41,593 nt of DNA, from contig JANTFM010000003.1 in NCBI GenBank assembly GCA_024763475.1, positions 1 through 41,593 of the forward strand. The letters are read 5' to 3'. Source of the DNA: Acidobacteriota bacterium. GTDB lineage: Bacteria; Acidobacteriota; Polarisedimenticolia; J045. Every line of letters starts with the position of its first letter. Position 1 is the stretch's first letter. The notes beneath the pieces were generated by a model. The model saw only the letters and a program-made list of their open reading frames with translations, did not search any database and had not been told where the DNA came from. Shown in pieces: positions 9,650 through 19,400 of the stretch. Made by a program: the position numbers and the translations under genes.

Positions 9650-10351
9650 ATGCGTAAGACTACGATAACACTCGCTGTATTGCTGTTTGCTTTCGTCTCG
9701 CCAGCCCTCGCGCTCGGCCCGGTCGATGTGGAGGTCGGCGCAGCCTACTGGCTGAGCGACACGAGCCTCGACTTTGCCGGAGAAAGCCTCAGTGCGGACT
9801 CTGCTGACATGAATCTCTGGGGTCAGATCTGGGTGACGAAGTGGGGAGCCAAGGCGGCGATCTACAAGACCGATCTCGATCACAAGGAGTTTGACGGCAG
9901 TTTCCAGATTGACTACACGAGCCTGGATCTGCGCTACAAGGTCCTCGAACTCACGGACAACAACTTCATCGCGGTGGGTGTCGGCTATCAGAAGGTCGAG
10001 TTTGATTCAGTAGACGCAAGCAGTCTCGACACGACGGGCTGGCGCGTGAGCACGGAAGCCCACATCGGCCTCGGGCGCATGATCAACTTCTACGGAGATG
10101 GCGCCTACTACTTCGGGCTGGACGACATCTCGCAAGAGGGGGACACCCTCGCCCGGGATCCCTCCGGCTGGGAACTCGAAGTGGGCGTCTCGTTCAAACC
10201 GGCCCCCTTCCTGAACATCCGCGCCGGGTATCGCAAGAGTTCACTCGATATGGACATCCTTGACGGCGGCCCGCGAAAAGACATGCCTTCTACGTATGGT
10301 TACTCCATCGATTCCGATGGGTTCATCCTCGGCGTGAGTGCCAACTTCTGA
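9650..10351 (+). CDS. Outer-membrane beta-barrel protein (predicted)
   Basis: Signal peptide MRKTTITLAVLLFAFVSPALA, GGAGGAG RBS, alternating aromatic strands, C-terminal ...GFILGVSANF* ending in Phe. Confidence 0.7.
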   Translation: MRKTTITLAVLLFAFVSPALALGPVDVEVGAAYWLSDTSLDFAGESLSADSADMNLWGQIWVTKWGAKAAIYKTDLDHKEFDGSFQIDYTSLDLRYKVLELTDNNFIAVGVGYQKVEFDSVDASSLDTTGWRVSTEAHIGLGRMINFYGDGAYYFGLDDISQEGDTLARDPSGWELEVGVSFKPAPFLNIRAGYRKSSLDMDILDGGPRKDMPSTYGYSIDSDGFILGVSANF

Positions 10352-10377
10352 GCTGAGCTGCTCTTGAAGCAGGAACG

Positions 10378-10412
10378 CGGGGCACGGAGCCAATCCGTGC
10401 CCCGATGCTTTT
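10378..10412 (+). terminator. Rho-independent terminator (CGGGGCACGGA-GCCAA-TCCGTGCCCCG then TGCTTTT)
   Basis: Perfect 11-bp stem, 5-nt loop, followed by T run; lies between convergent genes. Confidence 0.85.
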
Positions 10413-10422
10413 GCCCTACGGA

Positions 10423-11664
10423 TCAGGCCGGGATCTCACCCTTGCGCGCCGCCTCGGCGGCCTTGGCGATGATCGCGGCCACATCGTCCATCTCGTCCGG
10501 GCCGGCGAGGAGCACGTCCTGCTTGATCCAGAGAGTCGACGCGCAGAGCTCCTCGCATACCGGCAGGTCGTAGGAAGCGTATGGACGCGGCCAGACGTCG
10601 TTCCAGCAACCACCCTGGCCCGTGGCGCGCTGGCCGAACCACTCCCAGAAACCCTGCTTGTAGAGCGGCACGGTGTACCCGGGATGACCGGGAAGCCCTT
10701 CCGCCTGCACGGCGGCCGCGAAGCGTTTGCTGTCCGTCGAGATCAGCTGGCGGTCCAGGCGCACCATGTAGATATGGCACGCGTGGGAGCTAACCCGTTC
10801 GTCTCGATCCGGGGTCAGGATCCCGGGAATCCCCTGTAGCTTCTCATCGAGGGCGGCAAGGGCCGCCTGGCGCGTTTTCTGCTGGACGACAAAGCGATCC
10901 ATCGAGGAGACCAGCATCGCGGCCTGCAACTCGCTCAAGCGGTAGTTCAAACCGGGAAGGACGTGTTCGTACCACTCGCCGCCGAGCTTTCGGCCGCAGT
11001 TGTGGTAGGACCACGCTCGCTGGTAGACCGCATCGTCGTTGGTCAGGAGCAGGCCACCTTCTCCCGCTGCGAAGTTCTTGCTCGACTGGCAGGAGAAGAT
11101 CCCGGCATCGCCCAGGGCTCCAACCGGCCTCCCGTTCCAGGCCGCCATCCATGCCTGCGCCGCGTCTTCGACAACCACGAGGGAGTGCTTCTTCGCGATC
11201 TCCAGGATGCGATCCATGTTCGCAGGACGCCCGCCGATGTGGACCGGATAGATCGCCTTCGTTCGCGGCGTGATCGCGTCCTCGATCAATTCCGGGTCGA
11301 TATTGTGTGTGCCGGGCTCGACATCGACAAAGACCGGCACCGCGCCGAGGGCCAACGCGGCCATCGATGTCGCCATGAAGGTATAGGGGGTAGTGATGAC
11401 CTCGTCGCCAGCCTCGACACCCACGGCAACGAGTGCGATCTGCAGGGCGATCGTACCGTTGCAGCAGGCCACCCCGTACTTGGCCTGGTGCCGTTCGGCC
11501 CAAAGCCTCTCGATTTCGGGCACCCGGCTCCCCCCCACGCCCCACTTACCGGAACGGATCGCGGCCACGACAGCCTGCTCATTGGTCTCGTCCCAGACGG
11601 GCCAGCTCGGCCATCCCTTGCTTCGAACAGGTGTTCCACCTGACATCGCCAGCTTCTCGCTCAT
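10423..11664 (-). CDS. DegT/DnrJ/EryC1/StrS family PLP aminotransferase
   Basis: MSEKLAMSGGTPVRSKGWPSWPVW..., GDEVITTPYTFMATSMAALALGAVPVFVDVEP, VVEDAAQAW, SCQSSKNFAAGEGG (PLP Lys). ATG at 11664. Confidence 0.9.
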   Translation of the reverse strand: MSEKLAMSGGTPVRSKGWPSWPVWDETNEQAVVAAIRSGKWGVGGSRVPEIERLWAERHQAKYGVACCNGTIALQIALVAVGVEAGDEVITTPYTFMATSMAALALGAVPVFVDVEPGTHNIDPELIEDAITPRTKAIYPVHIGGRPANMDRILEIAKKHSLVVVEDAAQAWMAAWNGRPVGALGDAGIFSCQSSKNFAAGEGGLLLTNDDAVYQRAWSYHNCGRKLGGEWYEHVLPGLNYRLSELQAAMLVSSMDRFVVQQKTRQAALAALDEKLQGIPGILTPDRDERVSSHACHIYMVRLDRQLISTDSKRFAAAVQAEGLPGHPGYTVPLYKQGFWEWFGQRATGQGGCWNDVWPRPYASYDLPVCEELCASTLWIKQDVLLAGPDEMDDVAAIIAKAAEAARKGEIPA

Positions 11665-11882
11665 CAATCGCCTCCGGGTTTAATCAAGGTAGGGCTCGCT
11701 GTCCGGCGCACCGCCTGAAGCCTCCGGCCACCGGACTGCCGCATGATGATCGCTTTGGGTAGCCAGAGCAAACCGCTCCGCCCGCTTCGAATCGCGCTTG
11801 ACCCGGGGGCCTGCCTCTGTTGTGATCACTGTCTTTGCGCGTGGGGGTTCATCTGGCGTTTTTGCCAAGGAAGGGAGTGCTC

Positions 11883-12647
11883 ATGGGATCGATCGGATCC
11901 TCGAACGAACGCAAAGTGGCCGCGACCTGCCTGGTGGCTTTTGCCTTCTTGATCTTCGGCATGGTCCTGCTCGAGATGATCATGATCGCCTCCCTTGGAG
12001 GCCGTCCCTTCACCCTCGAAGCAGACTTCGCTCAGAAGGCCGACCTCTCCTTCATCATGCCGTACTTCCTGGCCTATCTCGTGATAGGTGGACTTGGCCT
12101 GGTCGGCATCGTGGGGCTGGCAAACGTCTACGGCTCCTCGAGCAACCGGAAGATGGGCGCCGAAATCGTCAAACTCGCAGCCCTCGGCTACTTCGCAATC
12201 AACTACTGGCTCTGGAGCGCGATGTGGCTCGTCCAGCACAAGATCGCGCGGTTGGCCGAAGTTCCCACGAACCCTCCCGAGTGGGTCCTCCGCGCGTTCA
12301 ACGCCTCGGACGCCTTCTGGTCCCTCGCGGGATGGGGCGGACTCGGTCCCTCGATCGTCATGTTCCTCGGGCTGGCGTGGCTGCTCGCACGAGGCGCCCG
12401 GCTCCTGCCCAAAGCTGCCGCCATCGCCTTTCTGGTGCTGGGGGTGACGCAGATCCTGCTGCTCGTCTACGTCGGCCTCTACGGCTTCGGCGTCCAGAAT
12501 ACGACCGGGGGCTACGCCCAGTTCTTCGACATGATCATGACCCTCGGCCGCATCGTGGCCTTCATGCTGGCTGGTGCGGCCCTCTATACGGAGAAAGGCA
12601 TCTTCGCCCGCAGCGACAGGCATCGAACACGGGTCGGACACGGCTGA
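11883..12647 (+). CDS. Multi-pass membrane protein of unknown function
   Basis: ORF 11835..12647 trimmed to ATG 11883 after GGAAGGGA RBS; several hydrophobic helices. Confidence 0.65.
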   Translation: MGSIGSSNERKVAATCLVAFAFLIFGMVLLEMIMIASLGGRPFTLEADFAQKADLSFIMPYFLAYLVIGGLGLVGIVGLANVYGSSSNRKMGAEIVKLAALGYFAINYWLWSAMWLVQHKIARLAEVPTNPPEWVLRAFNASDAFWSLAGWGGLGPSIVMFLGLAWLLARGARLLPKAAAIAFLVLGVTQILLLVYVGLYGFGVQNTTGGYAQFFDMIMTLGRIVAFMLAGAALYTEKGIFARSDRHRTRVGHG

Positions 12648-12677
12648 TCTCCCGGCTCACGGGTTTAGAATGCTGTC

Positions 12678-13820
12678 ATGGAAGCGGACAGGCGAGTACG
12701 CGAGGCTCTTCGCGCGCTGATTGATCGCGCCCTCGACCGGGTGCAGGGGCATCCTGCGGGCCACCTGTTGTCGGGCGAAAGAGAACGGCTCGAGATCGCG
12801 CTCGACCTGCCACTGAACCTCCGCGAGGAAGAGCTCGACAAGGCCACCCACGAGGTCGACAAGAAGCTGAACGACGCCGTCCACGGGCTGCTCACCCACC
12901 GGGCCATCTTCCGCCCCGGGCGCGTGCTGTGCCTCAGGTGCCGCAGCAGCGAGTGCGAGCACGCTGTGCCCCGGGGGGCCAAGACCGTCTTCGGGGGGTA
13001 TTCCCAGTCGGGAGTGCCGCGTTTCGTGGACTACGGCGAGTATCTCCTCAAGGCCCAGGATCCGCGGGTCGGCGAACTCTTTGGGGCGGCGGACCGCCTC
13101 GTCACTCGGGTCGTCGGGGGCGAAGAAGTGATGGAACGACTGCTCCCCTCGATCAGGAAGGACATGGACGGTTACCAGATCCACGGGCAAGTTGTCGCCG
13201 GTTGGTTCCGCGCTCCCGACCGAAGCGGGCGCAGCCGCGCGATGGCGCTTTCCTTCCAGATCATCTCCTCCCAGCCAAAGCGACGGAAGCGGAGCTATGG
13301 CCTCAACGTACTCGGCGTGGGCCCCGGAGGGGAAGGCCTCGAACAGCTCCACGAGCGCCTGCGCCCGGTGCCCTGGTCAAGCCCCGTGCGCTGGGCTCAG
13401 TCGGCCCTGCGGACGATGAACAACGCCGCACCGCGGCGTCTCGAGGGCCTTCTCAGTGGCCTGGCTCGCCGCCTCGAAAGGAACGTCCGGAGCAGCAGCC
13501 GACGAACCACCCACGCCGAGATCCACCACGAAGACGGCGCGCGACCCACGCGGATGGCCCTGATGGACCTGGCACGAGCGGGTGATGCGGACCTGCTCGT
13601 CGACCGGAGGCACAACACCCGGATCGTTCTCGGCCAACGGGGACGCTGCCATGTCTTCAGCCCCGAGGGCAAGTTGGTGACCTCGGTTCGCTATCCGCAG
13701 GGATCTATCGACCGAAAACGCAGATCGGGAACCTGGAGAGTCCCCGAGGAACACGAGCTCTCCTCGCTGCGGGCCCTTGCGTCCCGGGCCTCTCCGGACA
13801 ATGCGGACGACATCGAATAA
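12678..13820 (+). CDS. Conserved-looking hypothetical protein with CLRCRSSECEH cysteine cluster
   Basis: 380-aa ORF on the strand of flanking genes; no family recognised. Confidence 0.6.
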   Translation: MEADRRVREALRALIDRALDRVQGHPAGHLLSGERERLEIALDLPLNLREEELDKATHEVDKKLNDAVHGLLTHRAIFRPGRVLCLRCRSSECEHAVPRGAKTVFGGYSQSGVPRFVDYGEYLLKAQDPRVGELFGAADRLVTRVVGGEEVMERLLPSIRKDMDGYQIHGQVVAGWFRAPDRSGRSRAMALSFQIISSQPKRRKRSYGLNVLGVGPGGEGLEQLHERLRPVPWSSPVRWAQSALRTMNNAAPRRLEGLLSGLARRLERNVRSSSRRTTHAEIHHEDGARPTRMALMDLARAGDADLLVDRRHNTRIVLGQRGRCHVFSPEGKLVTSVRYPQGSIDRKRRSGTWRVPEEHELSSLRALASRASPDNADDIE

Positions 13821-13932
13821 ATAACTACCCTTTCTAGACCTCAGGATCCAAATTGTCCTCAGGCAGGTGGCGATAGCGACAGCGATCTGGACGACGCGTC
13901 GGCCGCCACCTCCCATCGGATGGGAGCGCGTG

Positions 13933-15243
13933 ATGAGCTGGAAGAGCAATGACGACAAACAGAAAGCAAACCCGAGGACCGCGGGCCGGTCCAATTCCGC
14001 GCTGGGCACGATTCCCCTGGCCCCGCTCGAGGATGCCGCGGCAAACCAGTCTCTGGCGCCTGGCTTCGGCTCAGGGGGCAGCTTCATCATGGACAACCTG
14101 GGGCATATCCTCGCCTTCGACCGGGCGATGGAGAAGCTCACCGGCTGGGTCGCCTTCGAAGTCGTCGGCCAGCACAAGGACATGGGAGTCTACGAACGGC
14201 CTGACGACAGCGGACTCCGCCGTTTCCAGGCCCGCCCGCTCTTCGAGGGGACTCTGCCCTGCGTCGAGCGTAGCTCCACCACCCGTTTGAACCTCAACCG
14301 TAAGGACGGCGCACAGCTGGAAGCCGAGGTCGTCATCGCACCGCTAGGCGGTCAAGGCACACGCTACTCCGTCGAGATCAGACGGGTCGTCGCACGCATC
14401 GGAGCGCCAGTACGACCGGCAGAAAAGGAAGAGCTCGACGCGCTGACCCGGCTCCCGACCGCCGCCGCCTTCCGAGACCAGTTGCGCGAGACCTTCGGTG
14501 CCGTCCAGCGAACGGGCCACACGCTCGCGTCGCTCTTCGTGCACATCGATCATTTCGAGAAAACGCAAAGCCGCGTCGGAGAGGAACAGGTCGCAGACAT
14601 CGTTCAGCGCCTGGCCGGCATCCTGCGGGCAACGCTACGCTCCACGGACTACATCGCCCGTCTGGGTGAGGATCGCTTCGGCATCCTGCTCACCGGGGCC
14701 GGCCGTGGTGATGCCCGCCATGTCGGGGGCCGGATTCGCCAGACGATCGAGAAGTTCGCGTTCACGCGTCCGGGCGGAGCCGGAGAGCTTCGCGTCACGG
14801 TGAGCATCGGTGTGGCCTGCTATCCCGCCGATGGCGAGACCCCCTCAGAGTTGATTCGCCGTGCGGAAGAGGCCCTCGAAGAAGCGCACCGCCTCGGCCG
14901 AAACCGCGTGTGGTGCTACGTGCGTCGACCCCGGATCCATGTCGACTTCCCCGTCTACTTCGATGGACCCGCAGGCCACCTCCTGGGCAAGACCAAGGAT
15001 CTGTCGAATTCCGGGATCTTCGTCGAGACACACGAGATGCTGCCGGAAGGGATGCGCCTCGGGCTCTCCTTCCGCCTCCCCGAGTCCACATCGAAGATCC
15101 GCGTGATGGGTCGTGTTGCGCGGCAGGTATCCCCCGATCCTGGCCAAGTTGGAGCAACTCCCGGACTCGGCATCGAGTTCGAGCGCTACAACCCCGAGGA
15201 CCGGCGCCGCATCGAAGCCTTCATCCACAAGAGCCGCACCTAG
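13933..15243 (+). CDS. PAS-like / diguanylate cyclase-like (degenerate GGDEF) / PilZ-like protein
   Basis: ORF 13867..15243, likely ATG 13933. LDALTRLPTAAAFRDQL...RLGEDRFGILL...VSIGVACYPADGETPSELIRRAEEALEEAHRLGRNRV (GGDEF-type fold), C-terminal KDLSNSGIFVET (PilZ-type DxSxxG). Confidence 0.75.
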   Translation: MSWKSNDDKQKANPRTAGRSNSALGTIPLAPLEDAAANQSLAPGFGSGGSFIMDNLGHILAFDRAMEKLTGWVAFEVVGQHKDMGVYERPDDSGLRRFQARPLFEGTLPCVERSSTTRLNLNRKDGAQLEAEVVIAPLGGQGTRYSVEIRRVVARIGAPVRPAEKEELDALTRLPTAAAFRDQLRETFGAVQRTGHTLASLFVHIDHFEKTQSRVGEEQVADIVQRLAGILRATLRSTDYIARLGEDRFGILLTGAGRGDARHVGGRIRQTIEKFAFTRPGGAGELRVTVSIGVACYPADGETPSELIRRAEEALEEAHRLGRNRVWCYVRRPRIHVDFPVYFDGPAGHLLGKTKDLSNSGIFVETHEMLPEGMRLGLSFRLPESTSKIRVMGRVARQVSPDPGQVGATPGLGIEFERYNPEDRRRIEAFIHKSRT

Positions 15244-15730
15244 CAGCGCTCCTGCGTCGCTTCCAGCCACGCTTCGCGGCAGCGGAGCGGCGACGGTGTT
15301 CACGCTCCTTCTCCACTAGGAAGGTCTCCGCGTAGGCCGCGATCTGCTCCGGCGTCCGGAATTCCAGGTCGTGGTTTCCATCGCGCGCGAAGTAATCGCA
15401 GAGCGGGTCCTCCGCGTGCTCGAGATTCTCGCGAAGACCATACTCACGGCAGATCGTCGGCCGCTCATCGTAGATCTGGCAAACGTTGTTCGGCCCGAGA
15501 TAGCGGCACGGATGATCCACCTGGAGAAACCAGTCGTCATCCTCGACCCAGATCCAGGTCTTGCCGTGCAGGAGGTACCAGCGCAGATCCTCGAAGTCCT
15601 CCGCATCCTTGGGAGCATCGATCTCCAGCGCAAAATACTGGCAGCAGAGAGCATCACAATCGTGACAGGGCGGCCCTCCCAACAGCTCCGGTACGACAGG
15701 AAGTGCCTGGCCACGCCGAATGAGGCTCAT
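15221..15730 (-). CDS. YkgJ-family cysteine-cluster (CxxCxxxCC) protein
   Basis: MSLIRRGQALPVVPELLGGPPCHDCDALCCQYFAL...HPCRYLGPNNVCQIYDERPTICREYG; ATG 15730; converges with and overlaps the upstream gene by 23 bp. Confidence 0.8.
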   Translation of the reverse strand: MSLIRRGQALPVVPELLGGPPCHDCDALCCQYFALEIDAPKDAEDFEDLRWYLLHGKTWIWVEDDDWFLQVDHPCRYLGPNNVCQIYDERPTICREYGLRENLEHAEDPLCDYFARDGNHDLEFRTPEQIAAYAETFLVEKEREHRRRSAAAKRGWKRRRSAARCGSCG

Positions 15731-17439
15731 CTCGATTCCTTGAGTCGGGTACGCGTCTCGTCGCGACCGGGAAGGTAGACCCACGAGGAAATGACTGTCG
15801 CGCTGATCTTGGCATCGAGGATCCTGCTTGGCGGCCCCTCGAGGATGTCGCGGTCGAAGACGGTGAAGTCCGCGTAGCGGCCGGCCGAAATCGTGCCGAG
15901 GCGGTCGCTTGAGGAGACGGCCTCGGCGGCTCCCAGCGTGAACGCTCGCAAGGCTTCCTGGATCGATAGGCGCTGCTCCGGCAGCCAGCCCCCGGGAGGA
16001 TAGCCCTCCGCGTCCTGTCGCGTCACGGCCGCATAGAGGCCGAGGCGCGGATCGATATCCTCCACCGGGAAGTCCGAGCCAAAGGCGAGCAGCGCTCCTG
16101 AATCGAGCATGCTGCGCCAGGCATAGGCGCCGGCCAGCCGTTTCTCCCCGAGCCGAAGCTGGGCCCAGGGCATGTCCGAGCTCGCATGAGTCGGCTGCAT
16201 GGAAGCAACGACGCCAAGCGCAGCCGGACGCGGCAGATCGTCTGGATGCAGGATCTGGGCATGTTCGAGACGCAACGCCGGGCCCTGAGCGGTCGTCCCT
16301 CCGAGGCTCTCCCAGGCGTCGAGGACGGCGCGGTTCGCCGCATCGCCGATCGCGTGCACAGCCGGCTGCAGTCCGGCCCGCGAGGAACGCTCGATCTCAC
16401 GAAGCAGTTCCTCGGGCTCAGTGACCCAGAGGCCCACGCTCGCCGCGTCGTCACTGTAGGGCTCGATCAGCCGCGCGCCCCGGCTGCCCAAAGCCCCATC
16501 CGCGTAGAGTTTGACGCCGACGAGATGGAGACGGCCCTCGTGCTGTGGGCCCGTCTCGAGCAGTTCCCGGTAGAGCGCGGAGTCCGCGCTCGCATACGCA
16601 AAAACACTCAACGGGAAGCGTCCCTGGGCCGCGAGCCTCTTCATCGCCTGCCAGGTGATCGTGTCGACTCCCATGTCGTGGACCCCGGTCAGTCCCACGG
16701 CAACCAGGTCTGACGCCGCATCGGCAAGAGCTCGCTCGACATCCTCAACGCCGGGCTCCGGGATCTGTGAGAACACGAGGTCCATCGCCTGGTCCACCAG
16801 GATCCCGGTGGCCCGGCCCGAGCGGTCGCGATGAATGCTTCCACCCGGTGGGTCCGGAGTCTCATCATTGATGCCCGCCGCGTCGAGAGCCGCTCGATTG
16901 ACCCAGAGGGCATGCCCGTCGATCCGACGCATCGCCGCCGGCCGCTCGGGGAGCAGCTGATCGAGGCGATCGGCATCCGGCCACGCGGCATCCGGCCAGT
17001 CGTTCTGATCCCAGCCCCGCCCCTGGACCCAGCGTTCCTCCTGGTGCTCCTCGGCGAAGTGCTTTATCCGCTCCAGGGTCTCCTCGAGGCTCACCGCGGC
17101 GACGAGGTTCACCTGCCCCAGGGTCATGCCATATCCCCGGATATGGGCGTGGGCGTCCACAAGACCGGGAACAGCCAGTTCGCCCGGCAGGACCTCGGCG
17201 GAAGCTCCCTTGGCGATCCACTGCGGGATCTCACGCTTGGACAACAACCGAACAACCCGCGGCCCCGAGACGAGAACCGCATCAGCCCAAGGCTGCGCCG
17301 GGTCGCCGGTCCAGAATCGCGGCCCCGTGAAGATCTTCCCGGGGCCGCCGGATTCCGACACCTCCGCACGACATCCGAGCAGGACCGCAGCAAGAGCAAG
17401 ACAGGGACATAGGACACATGCCAGCAACAGCATTCTCAT
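15727..17439 (-). CDS. YtcJ-like amidohydrolase, exported/lipoprotein
   Basis: ORF 15727..17700 trimmed to ATG 17439: MRMLLLACVLCPCLALAAVLLGCRA signal peptide with lipobox-like Cys; VPGLVDAHAHIRGYG, RRIDGHALWVN, HAIGDAANRAVLDAWE, GSDFPVEDIDPRLGLYAAVTR. Confidence 0.87.
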   Translation of the reverse strand: MRMLLLACVLCPCLALAAVLLGCRAEVSESGGPGKIFTGPRFWTGDPAQPWADAVLVSGPRVVRLLSKREIPQWIAKGASAEVLPGELAVPGLVDAHAHIRGYGMTLGQVNLVAAVSLEETLERIKHFAEEHQEERWVQGRGWDQNDWPDAAWPDADRLDQLLPERPAAMRRIDGHALWVNRAALDAAGINDETPDPPGGSIHRDRSGRATGILVDQAMDLVFSQIPEPGVEDVERALADAASDLVAVGLTGVHDMGVDTITWQAMKRLAAQGRFPLSVFAYASADSALYRELLETGPQHEGRLHLVGVKLYADGALGSRGARLIEPYSDDAASVGLWVTEPEELLREIERSSRAGLQPAVHAIGDAANRAVLDAWESLGGTTAQGPALRLEHAQILHPDDLPRPAALGVVASMQPTHASSDMPWAQLRLGEKRLAGAYAWRSMLDSGALLAFGSDFPVEDIDPRLGLYAAVTRQDAEGYPPGGWLPEQRLSIQEALRAFTLGAAEAVSSSDRLGTISAGRYADFTVFDRDILEGPPSRILDAKISATVISSWVYLPGRDETRTRLKESR

Positions 17440-17861
17440 GGGAATCGCCTCAAGGGAAAGACCGGACCCGAATCCTTCGTGAACCCATCGCCTTTGGCCG
17501 CACACGTGCATCCAGGCCGGAACTGTTCGGCGATTTTGACCTTCAACGTGCTCTAAGGGACGCCTTCGGGCAAAACCGCCAAGCAACACGGAGCTGACGG
17601 CACCTGCACGCCCTCGCTTCGGAGCTTCATGAAAGGTCCGGGGTGCCAGGACGAGCGCATTGTAGGCCGCAACCGCGACGGGCGAAACGAGACGCCCCAC
17701 AGAGGGAGCCCCGGCGGGCCAGGCTCTCTCGACGCTCCGACTCGCAACATTACTCGGACACTTTGTCTCACTTGCACCAAAAGAGGACTGAAAAAGGCCT
17801 TCATTTTTGCAAATTGACTGGAAAATAATGCCGATTATGCGAAATTCTCTTCCCGGCCGGG

Positions 17862-17890
17862 TTGACAGAGAGTCCCGCTGAGCCTAAATA
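17862..17890 (+). promoter_or_regulatory. Sigma-70-like promoter upstream of glnA (TTGACA-17 nt-TAAATA)
   Basis: Perfect -35 TTGACA, 17-nt spacer, weak -10 TAAATA. Confidence 0.5.
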
Positions 17891-17961
17891 TCCGCAGACC
17901 AATCCACCCACGATCAGCTTCATTCTCTTTTGCATAGCCACGACCGTACGAGGAGATCGCG

Positions 17962-19293
17962 ATGGCCAAGACCGAGGCCGAAACCAGAGCCATTTTGAGA
18001 GATGAGAGAGTCCGTTTCCTGCGCCTTGTCTTCACCGACATTCACGGCGTGATCAAGAATGTCGAGGTGCCGGATAGCCAGTTCGACAAAGCCCTCGCCG
18101 GAGAAATCATGTTCGATGGTTCCTCGATCGAGGGATTCGTGCGGATCCAGGAGTCGGACATGCTGCTGCAACCGGACTTCTCGTCCCTGCGCATCTTCCC
18201 GGCCGACGAGAGCGACCCGAACCGGCGGGCCCTGCTGATCTGCGACGTCGCGTTGCCTGATGGCGCTCCCTTCCCTGGGGATCCTCGCAACGTGCTGCGT
18301 CGGGCCGTTGACCGGGCAGCCTCGCTGGGCCTCAGCGCGATGTTCGGCCCGGAAGCGGAATTCTTCCTCTTCCACCGCAAGAACGGCTTCGCAACGACCG
18401 AGACCCACGACCAGGGCGCCTATTTCGATCTTTCTCCTGTCGACCGGGGGGAGGGTGCTCGCCGGGAGATCGTCAACGTCCTCGAGCGAATGAACTTCGA
18501 AGTGGAGGCCGCTCATCATGAGGTCGCCCCCGGACAGCACGAGATCGACTTCAAGTACGGCGACGCGCTGAGAACTGCAGACAACCTGATGGTCTTCAAA
18601 CACGTCGTGCGCAAGGTTGCGCTGCGTCATGACCTCCATGCGACCTTCATGCCCAAACCACTCTTCGGCCAGAACGGTTCGGGCATGCACGTTCACCAGT
18701 CCTTGTTCCTGGCAGATGGCAAGAACGCCTTCGCCGACCCGCAGGGCGAGTGGGGCATGTCCGAGATGGCGATCCACTACATCGGAGGCATCCTGGCCCA
18801 CGCCAAGGGCTACACCGCGGTGACCAACCCCACGGTCAACTCCTACAAGCGGCTCGTGCCGGGCTACGAAGCACCCACCAACATCACCTGGTCCGAGAAG
18901 AATCGCTCGCCCCTCGCCCGCGTTCCCGCGCGGCGCGGCACAGGGACCCGCGTCGAGGTCCGCATGCCGGACCCCTCCTGCAACCCCTACCTGGCGTTTG
19001 CGGTGATGCTCCAATCCGGCTTGGACGGAATGGAAAACACGATCCATCCCGGCCCTCCCGTCGCCAAGGACATCTTCAAGATGAGCGACCGGGAGAAACG
19101 CCGCCTGAAGATCGACTCGCTTCCCGGAAACCTCTATGAAGCCGTCCGAGCGCTGCAGAAGGACAAAGTGGTCCTCGATGCCCTGGGCGATCACACGGCG
19201 AATCACCTCATCGCCGCCAAGCTTCAGGACTGGCACGAGTACACGGCAGCCGTCCACCCGTGGGAGGTCGACCGCTACCTGCAGATGTACTGA
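17962..19293 (+). CDS. glnA: Glutamine synthetase
   Basis: 443 aa: FTDIHGVIKNVEVP, MFDGSSIEGFVRIQESDM, FGPEAEFFLF, MPKPLFGQNGSGMHVHQSL, NPTVNSYKRLVPGYEAPTNITWSEKNRS. Confidence 0.96.
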   Translation: MAKTEAETRAILRDERVRFLRLVFTDIHGVIKNVEVPDSQFDKALAGEIMFDGSSIEGFVRIQESDMLLQPDFSSLRIFPADESDPNRRALLICDVALPDGAPFPGDPRNVLRRAVDRAASLGLSAMFGPEAEFFLFHRKNGFATTETHDQGAYFDLSPVDRGEGARREIVNVLERMNFEVEAAHHEVAPGQHEIDFKYGDALRTADNLMVFKHVVRKVALRHDLHATFMPKPLFGQNGSGMHVHQSLFLADGKNAFADPQGEWGMSEMAIHYIGGILAHAKGYTAVTNPTVNSYKRLVPGYEAPTNITWSEKNRSPLARVPARRGTGTRVEVRMPDPSCNPYLAFAVMLQSGLDGMENTIHPGPPVAKDIFKMSDREKRRLKIDSLPGNLYEAVRALQKDKVVLDALGDHTANHLIAAKLQDWHEYTAAVHPWEVDRYLQMY

Positions 19294-19373
19294 TTCGTTA
19301 GCCGGCCACCCACGGCTGGGAGGCCGGCTGCTACCTGCAGTTGTGCGGGTTCGTTTGTCTCGACGGAAACGTG

Positions 19374-19400
19374 ACGGGCGGGCTTCGGCTCGCCCGTTTT
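19374..19400 (+). terminator. glnA rho-independent terminator with UUCG tetraloop (ACGGGCGGGCTTCGGCTCGCCCGTTTT)
   Basis: ACGGGCG/CGCCCGT stem continuing to GC-TTCG-GC, followed by TTTT. Confidence 0.85.
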
